The notes beneath the pieces are model-generated. The model was not told where the DNA came from and did no database searches. It saw nothing but the letters and a program-made list of their open reading frames with translations. The translations under genes and the position numbers were made by a program. 64,000 nucleotides of DNA from Rhizobium sp. RU33A (GTDB lineage: Bacteria; Pseudomonadota; Alphaproteobacteria; Rhizobiales; Rhizobiaceae), in NCBI RefSeq assembly GCF_900156055.1, contig NZ_FTMQ01000002.1, positions 1 to 64,000 of the forward strand. Direction: 5' to 3'. This document shows, piece after piece, positions 18,109-28,723 of this stretch (positions are counted from its first letter, which is position 1; the number at the start of each line of letters is the position of its first letter).

Positions 18109-19271
18109 CAGTTCATCCCCTCTACACCGATGACCTCGCGGCCGATCAGCATGCGGCGCACCTCGTTGGTGCCCGCGCCGATGTCGAGAAGCTTTGCATC
18201 GCGCCAGTAGCGCTCGACGGGCCAATCCTTGGTGTAACCCGCGCCACCGAGAGCCTGGATCGCCTGTTCCGCAACCTTCACCGCGTTCTCAGACGCATAG
18301 AGGATTGCGCCGGCCGCATCCTGGCGCGTTGTCTGGCCGGCATCGCAGGCACGCGCCACGGCATAGACATAGGCGCGGGCGGAGTTCAGCGCCACGACCA
18401 TGTCGGCGATCTTGGCCTGCATCAGTTGGAAGCTTCCGATCGTTCGGCCAAACTGCCGGCGCTCCCTGACATAAGGCAGGACGACGTCGAGGCAGGCCTG
18501 CATGATGCCGAGCTGGATCCCAGAAAGCACCACCCGCTCGTAGTCGAGGCCGGACATCAGCACCTTCACCCCGCCGTTGAGCGGACCCATGACGTTTTCG
18601 TGCGGGACGAAGCAGTCCTGGAAAACGAGTTCGGCCGTGGGCGAGCCGCGCATGCCGAGTTTGTCGATCTTCTGGCCGATCGAGAAACCGGGGTAATCCT
18701 TTTCAACGAGAAAGGCCGTGATGCCCTTCGATCCGGCCTCCGGCTCGGTCTTGGCATAGACCAGGAGTATCTGCGCATAGGGCGCATTGGTGATCCAGAA
18801 CTTGGTGCCGTTCAGGCGAAAACCGCCCTCGACCCTGTCGGCGCGCAGCCGCATCGAGACGACGTCGGATCCGGCGCCGGCTTCGGACATAGCGAGGCTG
18901 CCGACATGGTCGCCGGATATCAGGCCGGGCAGATACTTCGCCTTCTGCTCGTTGGAACCCCAGCGCGCAATCTGGTTGATGCAGAGATTGGAATGGGCGC
19001 CATAGGACAGGCCGACTGAGGCCGAAGCGCGGCTGATTTCCTCGCAGGCAACGACATGTTCGAGATAGCCAAGGCCGAGACCGCCGTCCGCTTCCGCGAC
19101 CGTGATGCCATGCAGGCCGAGAGCGCCCATGGCCGGCCAGAGTTCGACCGGGAAACGATCATGCTTATCGACGTCCGCAGCGATCGGGGCGATACGCTCG
19201 CGGGCGAAACGCGCCGTCGTGTCGCGGATCATGTCCGCCGTTTCACCAAGCCTGAAGTCCATCTCGGTCAT
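18108..19271 (-). CDS. liuA: isovaleryl-CoA dehydrogenase
   Basis: A 387-residue FAD-dependent acyl-CoA dehydrogenase. It contains the [14 protein letters not shown] flavin-contact motif, the [10 protein letters not shown] segment, and the [10 protein letters not shown] segment in which the Glu lies where isovaleryl-CoA dehydrogenases keep their catalytic base, unlike short-chain dehydrogenases that use the late YEGT glutamate (here IGAGTNE). It oxidises isovaleryl-CoA to 3-methylcrotonyl-CoA, the substrate of the carboxylase encoded next. It lies 46 bp after the lipoamide dehydrogenase gene. Confidence 0.92.
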   Translation of the reverse strand: MTEMDFRLGETADMIRDTTARFARERIAPIAADVDKHDRFPVELWPAMGALGLHGITVAEADGGLGLGYLEHVVACEEISRASASVGLSYGAHSNLCINQIARWGSNEQKAKYLPGLISGDHVGSLAMSEAGAGSDVVSMRLRADRVEGGFRLNGTKFWITNAPYAQILLVYAKTEPEAGSKGITAFLVEKDYPGFSIGQKIDKLGMRGSPTAELVFQDCFVPHENVMGPLNGGVKVLMSGLDYERVVLSGIQLGIMQACLDVVLPYVRERRQFGRTIGSFQLMQAKIADMVVALNSARAYVYAVARACDAGQTTRQDAAGAILYASENAVKVAEQAIQALGGAGYTKDWPVERYWRDAKLLDIGAGTNEVRRMLIGREVIGVEGMN

Positions 19272-19317
19272 GTGGCTTCCTCACAGAGATCCTGTCATGC
19301 GGTCCGTCCGAAGTCAG

Positions 19318-20712
19318 TCAGATGTGCAGCGCGTGGCCCAATGCCTTCAGTGCTGCTTCCTGCAGCGCTTCACCGCGTGTGGGATGCGCATGGATGGTGG
19401 CGGCGATGTCCTCCAGCCGCGCGCCCATCTCGATCGCGATGGCAAACGTCGAGGCAAATTCCGAGACGCCCGCGCCGACGGCTTGCAGGCCGAGGACCGC
19501 ATGGGTGTCGGCGCGCGCCACCACGCGAACGAAGCCGTCTTCGTCCTCCACCGTCATCGCCCGTCCATTTGCAGTGAAGGGGAACTGGCCGATTTTCACA
19601 TCGAAGCCATGGCTGCGGGCTTCCTCGGGCAGAAGACCGGCGCTGACGATTTCAGGGTCGGTGAAGCAGATGGCGGGAATGCAGCGCTTGTCCCAGGCGC
19701 GCTTACGCCCGGCAACGATCTCGGCGACCATTTCGCCCTGCGCCATGGCACGATGCGCCAGCATCGGTTCGCCCGTGACGTCGCCGATCGCGTAAACCCC
19801 GCGCATGGATGTGTGGCAGCGGTCATCGACCTGCAGGAACGAGCCGATCCGGTCGAGATCGAGTTCTTCCAGGCCTGAGCCCGTGGTGCGCGGCCGTCGT
19901 CCGACGGCCACGAGAATGCGATCGGCCGGCAGTTCGCGCCGTCCCTCGGCGGTCTCGACGGCCAGCGCCTCGCCCGTGTCGGAAAGCCCGACGGCTCTCG
20001 CTTCCGTCAGGACCTTGATGCCGCGCTCGCCAAGCCTGCGCAGAACCGGTTTGACCAGATCGGCATCGTAGAGCGGCAGGATCTGCGATGTGGCCTCGAC
20101 CACCGTGACTTCAGATCCCATGCGGGCGAAGGCGGTTCCGAGTTCGAGCCCGATATAGCCGCCGCCGACGACAACGAGGCGCTTGGGCAGTTCCGTCAGG
20201 GACAGCGCCTCGGTGGAGGAAATGACCTTGCCGCCGAAAGGTAGGGCCGGAAGTTCGACGGGATCGGAGCCCGTCGCGATGACAACGGTCTCTGTGCGGA
20301 TGACCTGCAGGCCCGTCTCGGTTTCGACCTCAACCGTCTTGCCGTCGCGGAAGTGCGCGTGGCCGTGAACGATCTTGACCCGCGCCTTCTGCAGGAGACC
20401 GGATACGCCGCCGGTCAGGCGGCCGACGATGGCGTCTTTCCAGGCCATGGTTTTGGAGAGATCGATCGAGGCGCCTTCGACGCGAATGCCAAGGGCGTTC
20501 TCGCCCGTCGATAGGGAACGCGCCTTGTCGAAAGTCTCTGCGGCATGGATGAGCGCCTTGGAGGGAATGCAGCCGACCGTCAGGCAGGTGCCACCGGGGC
20601 GGCCCTCTTCGACGATGACGGTGTCAATCCCAAGCTGGCCGGCCTTGATGGCGCAGACATAGCCACCGGGGCCGGCGCCGATGATGAGAAGCTTGCAGGA
20701 AATCTCTTTCAT
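19318..20712 (-). CDS. lpdA: dihydrolipoyl dehydrogenase (E3) of the branched-chain complex
   Basis: A 464-residue flavoprotein disulfide reductase with FAD motif GAGPGGY (12-18), redox disulfide C43-C48 in GGTCLTVGC, an NAD-binding GGGYIGLELG segment and the C-terminal HAHPT...E catalytic dyad. It re-oxidises the lipoyl group on E2 and reduces NAD+. The gene is 3 nt after the E2 gene, so this copy is probably dedicated to the branched-chain 2-oxoacid dehydrogenase. Confidence 0.93.
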   Translation of the reverse strand: MKEISCKLLIIGAGPGGYVCAIKAGQLGIDTVIVEEGRPGGTCLTVGCIPSKALIHAAETFDKARSLSTGENALGIRVEGASIDLSKTMAWKDAIVGRLTGGVSGLLQKARVKIVHGHAHFRDGKTVEVETETGLQVIRTETVVIATGSDPVELPALPFGGKVISSTEALSLTELPKRLVVVGGGYIGLELGTAFARMGSEVTVVEATSQILPLYDADLVKPVLRRLGERGIKVLTEARAVGLSDTGEALAVETAEGRRELPADRILVAVGRRPRTTGSGLEELDLDRIGSFLQVDDRCHTSMRGVYAIGDVTGEPMLAHRAMAQGEMVAEIVAGRKRAWDKRCIPAICFTDPEIVSAGLLPEEARSHGFDVKIGQFPFTANGRAMTVEDEDGFVRVVARADTHAVLGLQAVGAGVSEFASTFAIAIEMGARLEDIAATIHAHPTRGEALQEAALKALGHALHI

Positions 20713-20715
20713 GAC

Positions 20716-21993
20716 TCAGCCTTCGATAAAGATCAGCGCGGGTGTCTCCATCAGCACCCGCAGGCGCTGGACGAAGGTGGCGGCGTTCCAGCCATCGACG
20801 ATGCGATGATCAAAGCTGGAAGACAGGTTCATCATCTTGCGCGGCACAAACTGCGTGCCGTCCCAGACGGGCCGGGTGGCGATCTTGTTGACGCCGACGA
20901 TGGCGACTTCCGGGTGGTTGATGACCGGGGTGGAGACAATGCCGCCAAGCGCGCCGAGCGAGGTGATGGTGATGGTCGAGCCGGTGAGTTCGTCGCGGGT
21001 GGCGGTGCCGGCACGGGTGGCTTCGGCAAGGCGGTTCATCTCGGTCGCGCAATCCCAGATGCCGCGCGCCTCGGCGTGTTTGACCACCGGGACCGCCAGA
21101 CCGGCAGCGGTCTGGGTGGCGATGCCGATATGCACAGCACCGAAACGGGTGAGCACGCCGGCATCGTCGTCGAAGGTCGCGTTGACATCCGGCTGTTCAA
21201 CGACCGCCTTGACCAAGGCGCGCATCAGGAAGGGCAGGAGCGTCAGCTTTGGCTGGTCAGGCCGGCGTTCGGCATTCATCTTGGCGCGCAGTTCTTCGAG
21301 CGCCGTCACGTCCACTTCCTCCACATAGGTGATGTGGGGAATGCGGGAGGTGGAGACGACCATTTTTTCGGCGATCCGGCGTCGAAGGCCGGTCAGCTTG
21401 GTCTCCTCGCGCGCGGTCTTCTTGGCAAGGCCCGAGACCGTCGGTGCAGGATCCGGGCCGCGGGCAAGAAACTGTTCGACGTCTTCGCGCAGAATGCGTC
21501 CCGCCGGACCCGATCCGCGCAAAAGGCGCAGGTCGATGCCATTCTCGCGGGCCAGCAATCGGACCGATGGCGCCGCGAGCGGCTTGTCGAATTCCGGAGA
21601 GGGTTGCCGAGCGGGGGCAGCGGCGGGCGTTGCAGGCGCTGCAGGCGGCGCGGACTTCGTTGGCGTGTGCGGCGCTTCGCTGCTTGTGCCCGGCGGGGGC
21701 TCGGGCGTCTGCGTGCCTACCGCCTCCGGTGTCGCCGGTTCCTCGCCTGCACCATCAGTTGCGATCCGGATGAGGGGCGCCTTGACCGCGATCGTGTCTC
21801 CCACTTCGCCGCCAAGCCAGACCACTGTGCCACTGACGGGTGTGGGGATTTCCACGGTCGCCTTGTCGGTCATCACGGCGGCGACCATCATGTCTTCGCG
21901 CACGAGATCGCCGATCTTCACCATCCATTCGACAAGCTCCGCCTCGGCCACGCCTTCGCCGACATCGGGCATCTTGATCGTGAACTCGCCCAT
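20716..21993 (-). CDS. bkdB: branched-chain 2-oxoacid dehydrogenase E2 (dihydrolipoyl acyltransferase)
   Basis: A 425-residue E2 with one N-terminal lipoyl domain (K44 in TDKATVE), a Pro/Ala-rich linker at about 95-135, a peripheral-subunit-binding domain (VRLLARENGIDL) and a C-terminal acyltransferase domain ending in DHRIVDG (H396, D400). It carries acyl groups from E1 to CoA, forming isovaleryl-, isobutyryl- or 2-methylbutyryl-CoA. It sits between E1beta (3-nt gap) and E3 in the operon. Confidence 0.93.
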   Translation of the reverse strand: MGEFTIKMPDVGEGVAEAELVEWMVKIGDLVREDMMVAAVMTDKATVEIPTPVSGTVVWLGGEVGDTIAVKAPLIRIATDGAGEEPATPEAVGTQTPEPPPGTSSEAPHTPTKSAPPAAPATPAAAPARQPSPEFDKPLAAPSVRLLARENGIDLRLLRGSGPAGRILREDVEQFLARGPDPAPTVSGLAKKTAREETKLTGLRRRIAEKMVVSTSRIPHITYVEEVDVTALEELRAKMNAERRPDQPKLTLLPFLMRALVKAVVEQPDVNATFDDDAGVLTRFGAVHIGIATQTAAGLAVPVVKHAEARGIWDCATEMNRLAEATRAGTATRDELTGSTITITSLGALGGIVSTPVINHPEVAIVGVNKIATRPVWDGTQFVPRKMMNLSSSFDHRIVDGWNAATFVQRLRVLMETPALIFIEG

Positions 21994-21996
21994 GGC

Positions 21997-23010
21997 TCAG
22001 GCCTCCATGACGTCGATGAGCGCGCGGCCGACCCTGATTGGGCCGGGGAAATAGTCCCATTCCTGCGCATGCGGATAAGGCGTGTCCCAACCGGCGACGC
22101 GCATGACCGGCGCTTCCAGATGGTAGAAGCAGTGCTCCTGCACCAGCGCCGCGATCTCGCCGCCGAAACCGGAGGTCAGTGTCGCCTCATGCACCACGAC
22201 GCATCGACCGGTCTTGGCGACGGATTTGACGATCGTGTCGAGATCGAGCGGCATCAGGCTTCGAAGGTCGATCACTTCGGCGTCGATGCCGGTCTCCTCA
22301 GCTGCGGCAAGCGCCACATGCACCATGGTCCCGTAGGTAATCACGGTGACGGCGGAACCCTCGCGGCGGATGTCCGCCTTGCCGATCGGGATCGTGTAAT
22401 AGCCTTCCGGCACCTCGCCCAGTTCGTGGCGGGACCAGGGCGTCACCGGCCGGTCGTGATGGCCTTCGAAGGGGCCGTTGTAGAGGCGCTTGGGCTCCAG
22501 AAAGATGACCGGATCCGGATCCGCAATCGCAGCGGCCAGCAGGCCCTTGGCGTCATAGGGATTGGATGGAACAACCACTTTGAGACCGCAGACATGGGTG
22601 AAAAGTGCTTCCGGGCTCTGGCTGTGGGTCTGTCCGCCGAAAATGCCGCCGCCGGTTGGCATGCGCACGACGATCGGGCAGGTGAAGTCACCATTCGACC
22701 GATAGCGGATGCGGGCCGCCTCCTGGGTCAGCTGGTCATAGGCGGGATACATGTAATCGGCGAACTGGATCTCGACGCAGGGCTTCAGGCCATAGGCCGC
22801 CATGCCGATCGCGGCACCCACGATGCCGGATTCGTTGATCGGCGTGTCGAAGCAGCGGGTCTTTCCATATTTCGCCTGCAGCCCCTGGGTGCAGCGGAAT
22901 ACGCCGCCGAAGTAACCGACGTCCTCGCCAAACACGACCACGTCGTCGTCGCGCTCCATGGAGACGTCCATGGCGCTGCGCACCGCTTCGATCATCGTCA
23001 TTCTGGCCAT
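21997..23010 (-). CDS. bkdA2: branched-chain 2-oxoacid dehydrogenase E1 beta
   Basis: A 337-residue transketolase-like beta subunit. The start MARMTMIEAV at 23010 gives the usual N-terminus, and the segments VVVFGEDVGYFGGVFR and FDTPINESGIVGAAIG are classic for E1beta. Together with the alpha subunit it decarboxylates branched-chain 2-oxoacids using thiamine diphosphate. The gene follows the alpha gene with 1 nt between them; the extra open frame upstream lies inside the alpha gene. Confidence 0.93.
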   Translation of the reverse strand: MARMTMIEAVRSAMDVSMERDDDVVVFGEDVGYFGGVFRCTQGLQAKYGKTRCFDTPINESGIVGAAIGMAAYGLKPCVEIQFADYMYPAYDQLTQEAARIRYRSNGDFTCPIVVRMPTGGGIFGGQTHSQSPEALFTHVCGLKVVVPSNPYDAKGLLAAAIADPDPVIFLEPKRLYNGPFEGHHDRPVTPWSRHELGEVPEGYYTIPIGKADIRREGSAVTVITYGTMVHVALAAAEETGIDAEVIDLRSLMPLDLDTIVKSVAKTGRCVVVHEATLTSGFGGEIAALVQEHCFYHLEAPVMRVAGWDTPYPHAQEWDYFPGPIRVGRALIDVMEA

Positions 23011-23011
23011 T

Positions 23012-24286
<1,275 letters not shown>

Positions 24287-24327
24287 TCAATCGAGCGGGA
24301 TGGTATGCGTCTTGAGAGTGGCAAGCC

Positions 24328-24367
24328 ATGACAAAATTGCCTCGTTTTTTTTGGCCAATTTTGCCAT
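24328..24367. promoter_or_regulatory. long inverted repeat upstream of the bkd-liu operon
   Basis: Two 12-bp arms, ATGRCAAAATTG at 24328-24339 and its inverted copy at 24356-24367, are separated by 16 bp that include a T8 run. The arms differ at one position only. The element lies about 85-125 bp upstream of bkdA1 and just after the AraC gene. Its position suggests an operator or activator site for the operon; Lrp/BkdR or the neighbouring AraC protein are candidate ligands. No T-rich tail follows it on the minus strand, so it is unlikely to be only a terminator. Confidence 0.5.
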
Positions 24368-24394
24368 AGGTGCGATAGTGGGGCTGTGGTTCCG

Positions 24395-25405
24395 CTAAGC
24401 GAGCTGAATGGATCTTGCGCTCTTGCGGAACGCCTCGGGGCTTTCGCCCATCCATTTCTTGAAGGCACGGTAGAACGCGCTCGGCTCTGAATAACCGAGG
24501 CGGGCGGCAATATCGCTGACTGTCTGTGGCGTGTTGATCAGTATGTCGCGTGCGAGGTCGCGACGGATGTCGTCCTTGATGCCGGCATAGCTTTGACCCT
24601 CGTCGTGCAGCCGATGGCGAAGCGTCGAAGACGACATGCGCATCTCCCGGGCGAGATCGGCGAAACTACCCCAATCCGCTGGCCCCTTCTGGTTGAGCCG
24701 ACGCCTAACGGCCGCTGCCGTGCCGGCATCATAGCGATAGCGGATCAGGATATTGGCCGGCGCGCCCCGCAGGAATTGCCGCAGGGCATGCTCGTTGCGT
24801 GCGATCGGCAGATCCAGCAGCGACGCGTCGAAGCCGAGGCGGCTCACCGGTTGCGAAAAGCGGATGGGGGCGCCGAAGAACAGCCTGTGATCGGCGCTCA
24901 ACGTCGGTTCGCTGCAGCGGAAATCAACGAGCCGGATCGGAATGCGTCGTCCCACCAGCCAGCAGGTCAATCCATGCAGGATGATCCAGTAGCTGCGATA
25001 GGCGAAGGCGGAGCGGGGTTTTCCGGTTTCGCAAAGCGCGATGACTGCCGTGCCGTCACGCACCTCAAGCCGACCTGTCGGCTCGCCAAGGACGACATTC
25101 AAGAACCGCAGCGCGCGCCGCAGCGCGCGGTCGAGCGTCGGGGCATGCATGACGCAATGGCACAGAAGCGTGAAGCTTCCGCGTGGCATCGTGCGTTCGC
25201 CGAGGCCGAAACACTCGTCATTCAGCTCCTCGGCAATTGCGAGCCAGAGCCGCCCGAAGGTTTGTGTCGAGACCGGCTTGTCGACGACAGGCGGAAGGCC
25301 GAGCCGAGATAGGAGCGGTTCTGTTGGCCGACCGGCACGTCTGAGGCTGTCGAGTGCCTCCTCGACGAATCCGGTCGAGATCATGTGTCGTTCCATGTCG
25401 GCCAT
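24395..25405 (-). CDS. AraC-family transcription regulator
   Basis: A 336-residue regulator with an N-terminal AraC-like ligand domain of the OruR/ArgR type (about residues 1-200) and a C-terminal helix-turn-helix domain. The recognition part is QTVSDIAARLGYSEPSAFYRAFKKWMGESPEAFR. It lies between the bkd-liu operon and the isoleucine/valine genes, which are transcribed away from it, so it probably controls one or both in response to a branched-chain acid or acyl-CoA (inference). Several starts are possible; ATG 25405 is chosen over 25396 and 25384 only because it is the longest with ATG. Confidence 0.8.
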   Translation of the reverse strand: MADMERHMISTGFVEEALDSLRRAGRPTEPLLSRLGLPPVVDKPVSTQTFGRLWLAIAEELNDECFGLGERTMPRGSFTLLCHCVMHAPTLDRALRRALRFLNVVLGEPTGRLEVRDGTAVIALCETGKPRSAFAYRSYWIILHGLTCWLVGRRIPIRLVDFRCSEPTLSADHRLFFGAPIRFSQPVSRLGFDASLLDLPIARNEHALRQFLRGAPANILIRYRYDAGTAAAVRRRLNQKGPADWGSFADLAREMRMSSSTLRHRLHDEGQSYAGIKDDIRRDLARDILINTPQTVSDIAARLGYSEPSAFYRAFKKWMGESPEAFRKSARSIQLA

Positions 25406-25543
25406 GCCTGGGTTTCGACCTCCCCGTCGAAGTGGCAAAAGTGGCTGCGATAATGGATCAGTTTCGTCATCGGTTGCAACACTGAAACACGATAGAGTTT
25501 CGCCTCAATCGGAGCTTGGTACGGCCTCTGGGAGGAGGGTTCG

Positions 25544-26311
25544 ATGCGCGTCGAGGATGCTTGTTTCATCGTGACAGGCGGCTGTTCCGGTCTCGGGGCG
25601 GCCACAGCACGCATGATCGTCGAGTCTGGCGGTCGCGTGGTGATCGCCGATCTCGATCGGGATCGCGGTCAGTCGCTGGCGCGGGAACTCGGTGAAAACG
25701 TGCGCTTCGTCGAAACCGATGTCACCCGTGCGGATGATGCCGGAAGGGCGGTCGATGTTGCTGCCAGCACCTTCGGCAGCCTGCGGGGATTGATCAATTG
25801 CGCAGGTGTCGCCCCTGCGGAGAAGGTCGTCGGACGCGACGGGCCGCACGGGCTGGAGAGCTTCGCGCGGACGATCGGGATCAATCTCGTCGGCACCTTC
25901 AACATGATCCGGCTCGCCGCTGCCGCCATGCAGGCGAATGAACCCGATGCCGAGGGCGAACGCGGCGTCATCATCAACACCGCCTCGGTGGCCGCCTTCG
26001 ACGGCCAGATCGGCCAGGCGGCCTACGCTGCCTCGAAGGGGGGGATTGCCGCGATGACACTGCCGATTGCCCGCGAACTCGCGCGCAGCGGCATTCGTGT
26101 CATGTCGATCGCGCCCGGTGTCTTCGAAACGCCGATGATGGCCGGAATGCCGGAGCCTGTGCGCGAGACGCTCGCGTCGAGCGTACCGTTTCCGCCACGC
26201 CTCGGCAGGCCGGCCGAGTTCGCGGCGCTTGTCCGCCATATCGTTGAAAATACCATGCTCAACGGCGAGGTCGTCCGTCTCGACGGCGCCATCCGCATGG
26301 GTGCGCGCTGA
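25544..26311 (+). CDS. SDR 3-hydroxyacyl-CoA dehydrogenase (HSD10-like)
   Basis: A 255-residue short-chain dehydrogenase with cofactor motif GGCSGLG, NAG in INCAGV, catalytic Ser in NTASVAAF and YAASK. The length and the [15 protein letters not shown] region match type II 3-hydroxyacyl-CoA dehydrogenases (HSD10/FabG-like), which oxidise 2-methyl-3-hydroxybutyryl-CoA in isoleucine breakdown. A strong GGGAGGAGGG site lies just upstream of the ATG. The thiolase gene starts 20 bp after it, which supports an isoleucine role. Confidence 0.82.
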   Translation: MRVEDACFIVTGGCSGLGAATARMIVESGGRVVIADLDRDRGQSLARELGENVRFVETDVTRADDAGRAVDVAASTFGSLRGLINCAGVAPAEKVVGRDGPHGLESFARTIGINLVGTFNMIRLAAAAMQANEPDAEGERGVIINTASVAAFDGQIGQAAYAASKGGIAAMTLPIARELARSGIRVMSIAPGVFETPMMAGMPEPVRETLASSVPFPPRLGRPAEFAALVRHIVENTMLNGEVVRLDGAIRMGAR

Positions 26312-26331
26312 CTGCTGCTGCAGGAGGATAG

Positions 26332-27519
26332 ATGAGCTTGCACGATCCCATTGTCATCGTCGGTTCTGCCCGAAGCCCGATCGGCGGTTTTCAGGGCGAG
26401 TTGAAGGATATGACGGCGCCTGAGCTCGGCGCTGCTGCGATAAGGGCGGCGCTCGACCGCAGTGGGCTTCCAGCCGAGGCCGTCGAAGAGATCCTGTTTG
26501 GCTGCGTTCTGCCAGCCGGCCAGGGCCAGGCGCCGGCACGTCAGGCGGCAATCGCCGCAGGTCTGCCTTTCTCGGCGGGGGCTACGACCGTCAACAAGAT
26601 GTGTGGTTCAGGCATGAAGGCCGCCATGCTCGCCCATGACTTGCTCGTCGCCGGAAGCACCTCCGTCGCTGTGGCCGGTGGCATGGAGAGCATGACCAAT
26701 GCGCCCTATCTGCTTGACCGCGCCCGCGCCGGCTACCGGCTCGGACATGGGCGTGTGCTCGATCACATGTTTCTCGACGGGCTTGAGGATGCCTATGACA
26801 AGGGCCGGCTGATGGGCACCTTCGCGGAAGATTGCGCCGAGGCCTACCAGTTCACCCGGGAAGCGCAGGACGCTTACGCCGTCTGCTCGCTGACGCGGGC
26901 GACGAAGGCGATTGCTGATGGCGCCTTTGAACGCGAGATCGTGCCGGTCACGGTGCGCTCCGGCAAAACCGAGCAGGTCGCTGACCGCGACGAGCAACCG
27001 GGCAAGGCAAAGCCGGAGAAGATCCCAACCCTGAAACCCGCCTTCCGCGATGGCGGCACGGTGACGGCTGCCAATTCCAGCTCGATCTCCGACGGTGCGG
27101 CGGCGCTGGTTCTGATGCGACGCTCGGAAGCGGAGCGTCGCGGTCTTGCGCCGCTTGCCACGGTTCTCGGGCACGCCACGCATTCGCAGGCGCCCAGCCT
27201 GTTTGCCACCGCGCCGATCGGTGCCCTGCAGAAGCTTTCCGATCGCATCGGCCTGCCGCTTTCAGAGATCGACCTGTTCGAGATCAATGAGGCCTTTGCC
27301 GTCGTCGCCATGGCCGCGATGCGCGATCTCGATCTGCCGCATGACAAGGTCAACATTCATGGCGGCGCCTGCGCGCTTGGTCATCCGATCGGCGCCTCCG
27401 GCGCGCGTATCCTGGTGACGCTGATCGCCGCGCTTGAGCGATACGATCTGAAACGCGGCATGGCAGCCTTGTGCATCGGTGGCGGCGAGGCGACCGCCAT
27501 TGCCATCGAGCGGGCCTGA
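26332..27519 (+). CDS. acetyl-CoA C-acyltransferase (thiolase)
   Basis: A 395-residue biosynthetic/degradative thiolase with active-site Cys in [10 protein letters not shown] (about residue 90), the [13 protein letters not shown] loop, NEAFAVV, the catalytic His in [14 protein letters not shown] and the C-terminal Cys in LCIGGGEA. In this setting it probably splits 2-methylacetoacetyl-CoA to acetyl-CoA and propionyl-CoA, and may also handle acetoacetyl-CoA. It is cotranscribed with the SDR and acyl-CoA dehydrogenase genes. Confidence 0.9.
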   Translation: MSLHDPIVIVGSARSPIGGFQGELKDMTAPELGAAAIRAALDRSGLPAEAVEEILFGCVLPAGQGQAPARQAAIAAGLPFSAGATTVNKMCGSGMKAAMLAHDLLVAGSTSVAVAGGMESMTNAPYLLDRARAGYRLGHGRVLDHMFLDGLEDAYDKGRLMGTFAEDCAEAYQFTREAQDAYAVCSLTRATKAIADGAFEREIVPVTVRSGKTEQVADRDEQPGKAKPEKIPTLKPAFRDGGTVTAANSSSISDGAAALVLMRRSEAERRGLAPLATVLGHATHSQAPSLFATAPIGALQKLSDRIGLPLSEIDLFEINEAFAVVAMAAMRDLDLPHDKVNIHGGACALGHPIGASGARILVTLIAALERYDLKRGMAALCIGGGEATAIAIERA

Positions 27520-27532
27520 TTGGAGGAACACC

Positions 27533-28660
27533 ATGATCCTTTCCGAGCTTCAACAGCAAATCCTCGACATGACCCGCAGCTTTGCGCGCGAGCGGCTGGC
27601 ACCCGGTGCCGCCGAACGGGACCGGCAACACCGCTTCCCGCGCGAGGAACTGACCGAAATGGGTGAGCTGGGGCTGCTTGGCATGCTGGTGCCGGAAGCC
27701 TATGGCGGTTCGGACACCGGTGTGCTCGCCTATGCGATCGCGGTCGAGGAAATTGCCGCGGGCGACGGCGCCTGCTCGACGATCATGAGCGTCCACAGCT
27801 CGGTCGGTTGTGTGCCGATCCTGAAGTTCGGCACGGAAGAGCAGCGGCAGCGCTTCCTGCCGAAACTGGCTTCGGGAGAATGGATCGGCGGCTTTGCCCT
27901 GACCGAGCCACAGGCGGGCTCTGATGCCTCCAATCTGAAAACCCGCGCTCGGCGCGACGGCGATCATTACATCATCGACGGTGCCAAGCAGTTCATCACC
28001 TCTGGCAAGAACGGCCATGTCATCATCGTCTTTGCCGTGACCGATCCGGGCGCGGGCAAGAATGGCATCACTGCCTTCATCGTGCCGACAGACACACCGG
28101 GCTACGAGGTCCTGCGTGTCGAGGAGAAGCTCGGTCTCAATGCGTCAGACACCTGCCAGATTGCCTTCAGCGGGATGAAAATTCCCGTCGAGAACAGGCT
28201 CGGCGAGGAGGGGGAAGGTTATCGCATCGCGCTTTCCAATCTGGAAGGCGGGCGCATCGGGATCGCGGCACAGTCGGTCGGCATGGCGCAGGCGGCCTTC
28301 GAGGCGGCGCGCGATTATGCAGGTGAGCGAAAGGCCTTCGGCAAACCGATTGCCGAGCATCAGGCAGTCGCCTTCCGTCTGGCCGATATGGCGACACAGA
28401 TAGAGGCCGCGCGGCAATTGGTCTGGCACGCAGCATCCTTGCGTGAGGCTGGCATTCCTTGCATTTCGCAAGCCTCGATGGCCAAACTCTTCGCGTCCGA
28501 GATGGTCGAGCGCGTCTGCTCGGATGCGATTCAGGTCCTTGGCGGCTACGGCTACATGCGGGATTATCCGGTCGAGCGGATCTACCGGGATGCCCGCATC
28601 TGCCAGATTTATGAGGGCACCAGCGACGTACAACGCATGGTGATCGCGCGGAACCTTTAG
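27533..28660 (+). CDS. short/branched-chain acyl-CoA dehydrogenase
   Basis: A 375-residue acyl-CoA dehydrogenase. It has the flavin-contact motif [14 protein letters not shown], the [10 protein letters not shown] segment and the late catalytic glutamate in [18 protein letters not shown], the layout of short- and branched-chain enzymes rather than isovaleryl-CoA dehydrogenase. It probably acts on 2-methylbutyryl-CoA and/or isobutyryl-CoA. ATG 27533 has TGGAGG 6-7 nt upstream; the longer frame upstream overlaps the thiolase. Confidence 0.88.
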   Translation: MILSELQQQILDMTRSFARERLAPGAAERDRQHRFPREELTEMGELGLLGMLVPEAYGGSDTGVLAYAIAVEEIAAGDGACSTIMSVHSSVGCVPILKFGTEEQRQRFLPKLASGEWIGGFALTEPQAGSDASNLKTRARRDGDHYIIDGAKQFITSGKNGHVIIVFAVTDPGAGKNGITAFIVPTDTPGYEVLRVEEKLGLNASDTCQIAFSGMKIPVENRLGEEGEGYRIALSNLEGGRIGIAAQSVGMAQAAFEAARDYAGERKAFGKPIAEHQAVAFRLADMATQIEAARQLVWHAASLREAGIPCISQASMAKLFASEMVERVCSDAIQVLGGYGYMRDYPVERIYRDARICQIYEGTSDVQRMVIARNL

Positions 28661-28667
28661 GACGAGT

Positions 28668-28692
28668 GACCGGCAAGGGAAACCTCCCGGTC
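28668..28692 (+). other. hairpin between acyl-CoA dehydrogenase and mmsB
   Basis: GACCGG (28668-28673) pairs with CCGGTC (28687-28692), and an inner AGG/CCT pair closes the loop. There is no T-run after it, so it is more likely an mRNA processing or stability element than a terminator. The 63-bp spacer otherwise holds only the mmsB ribosome binding site (AAAGGA). Confidence 0.35.
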
Positions 28693-28723
28693 AAGACCGA
28701 TCTCAGCGAAAGGATGAAACGGC

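Noticed and set aside
25439..25543. GTTTC...GAAAC inverted repeat between AraC and SDR genes
   Set aside because: The arms are only 5 bp with an 18-bp spacer and have no second copy, so it could easily be chance.
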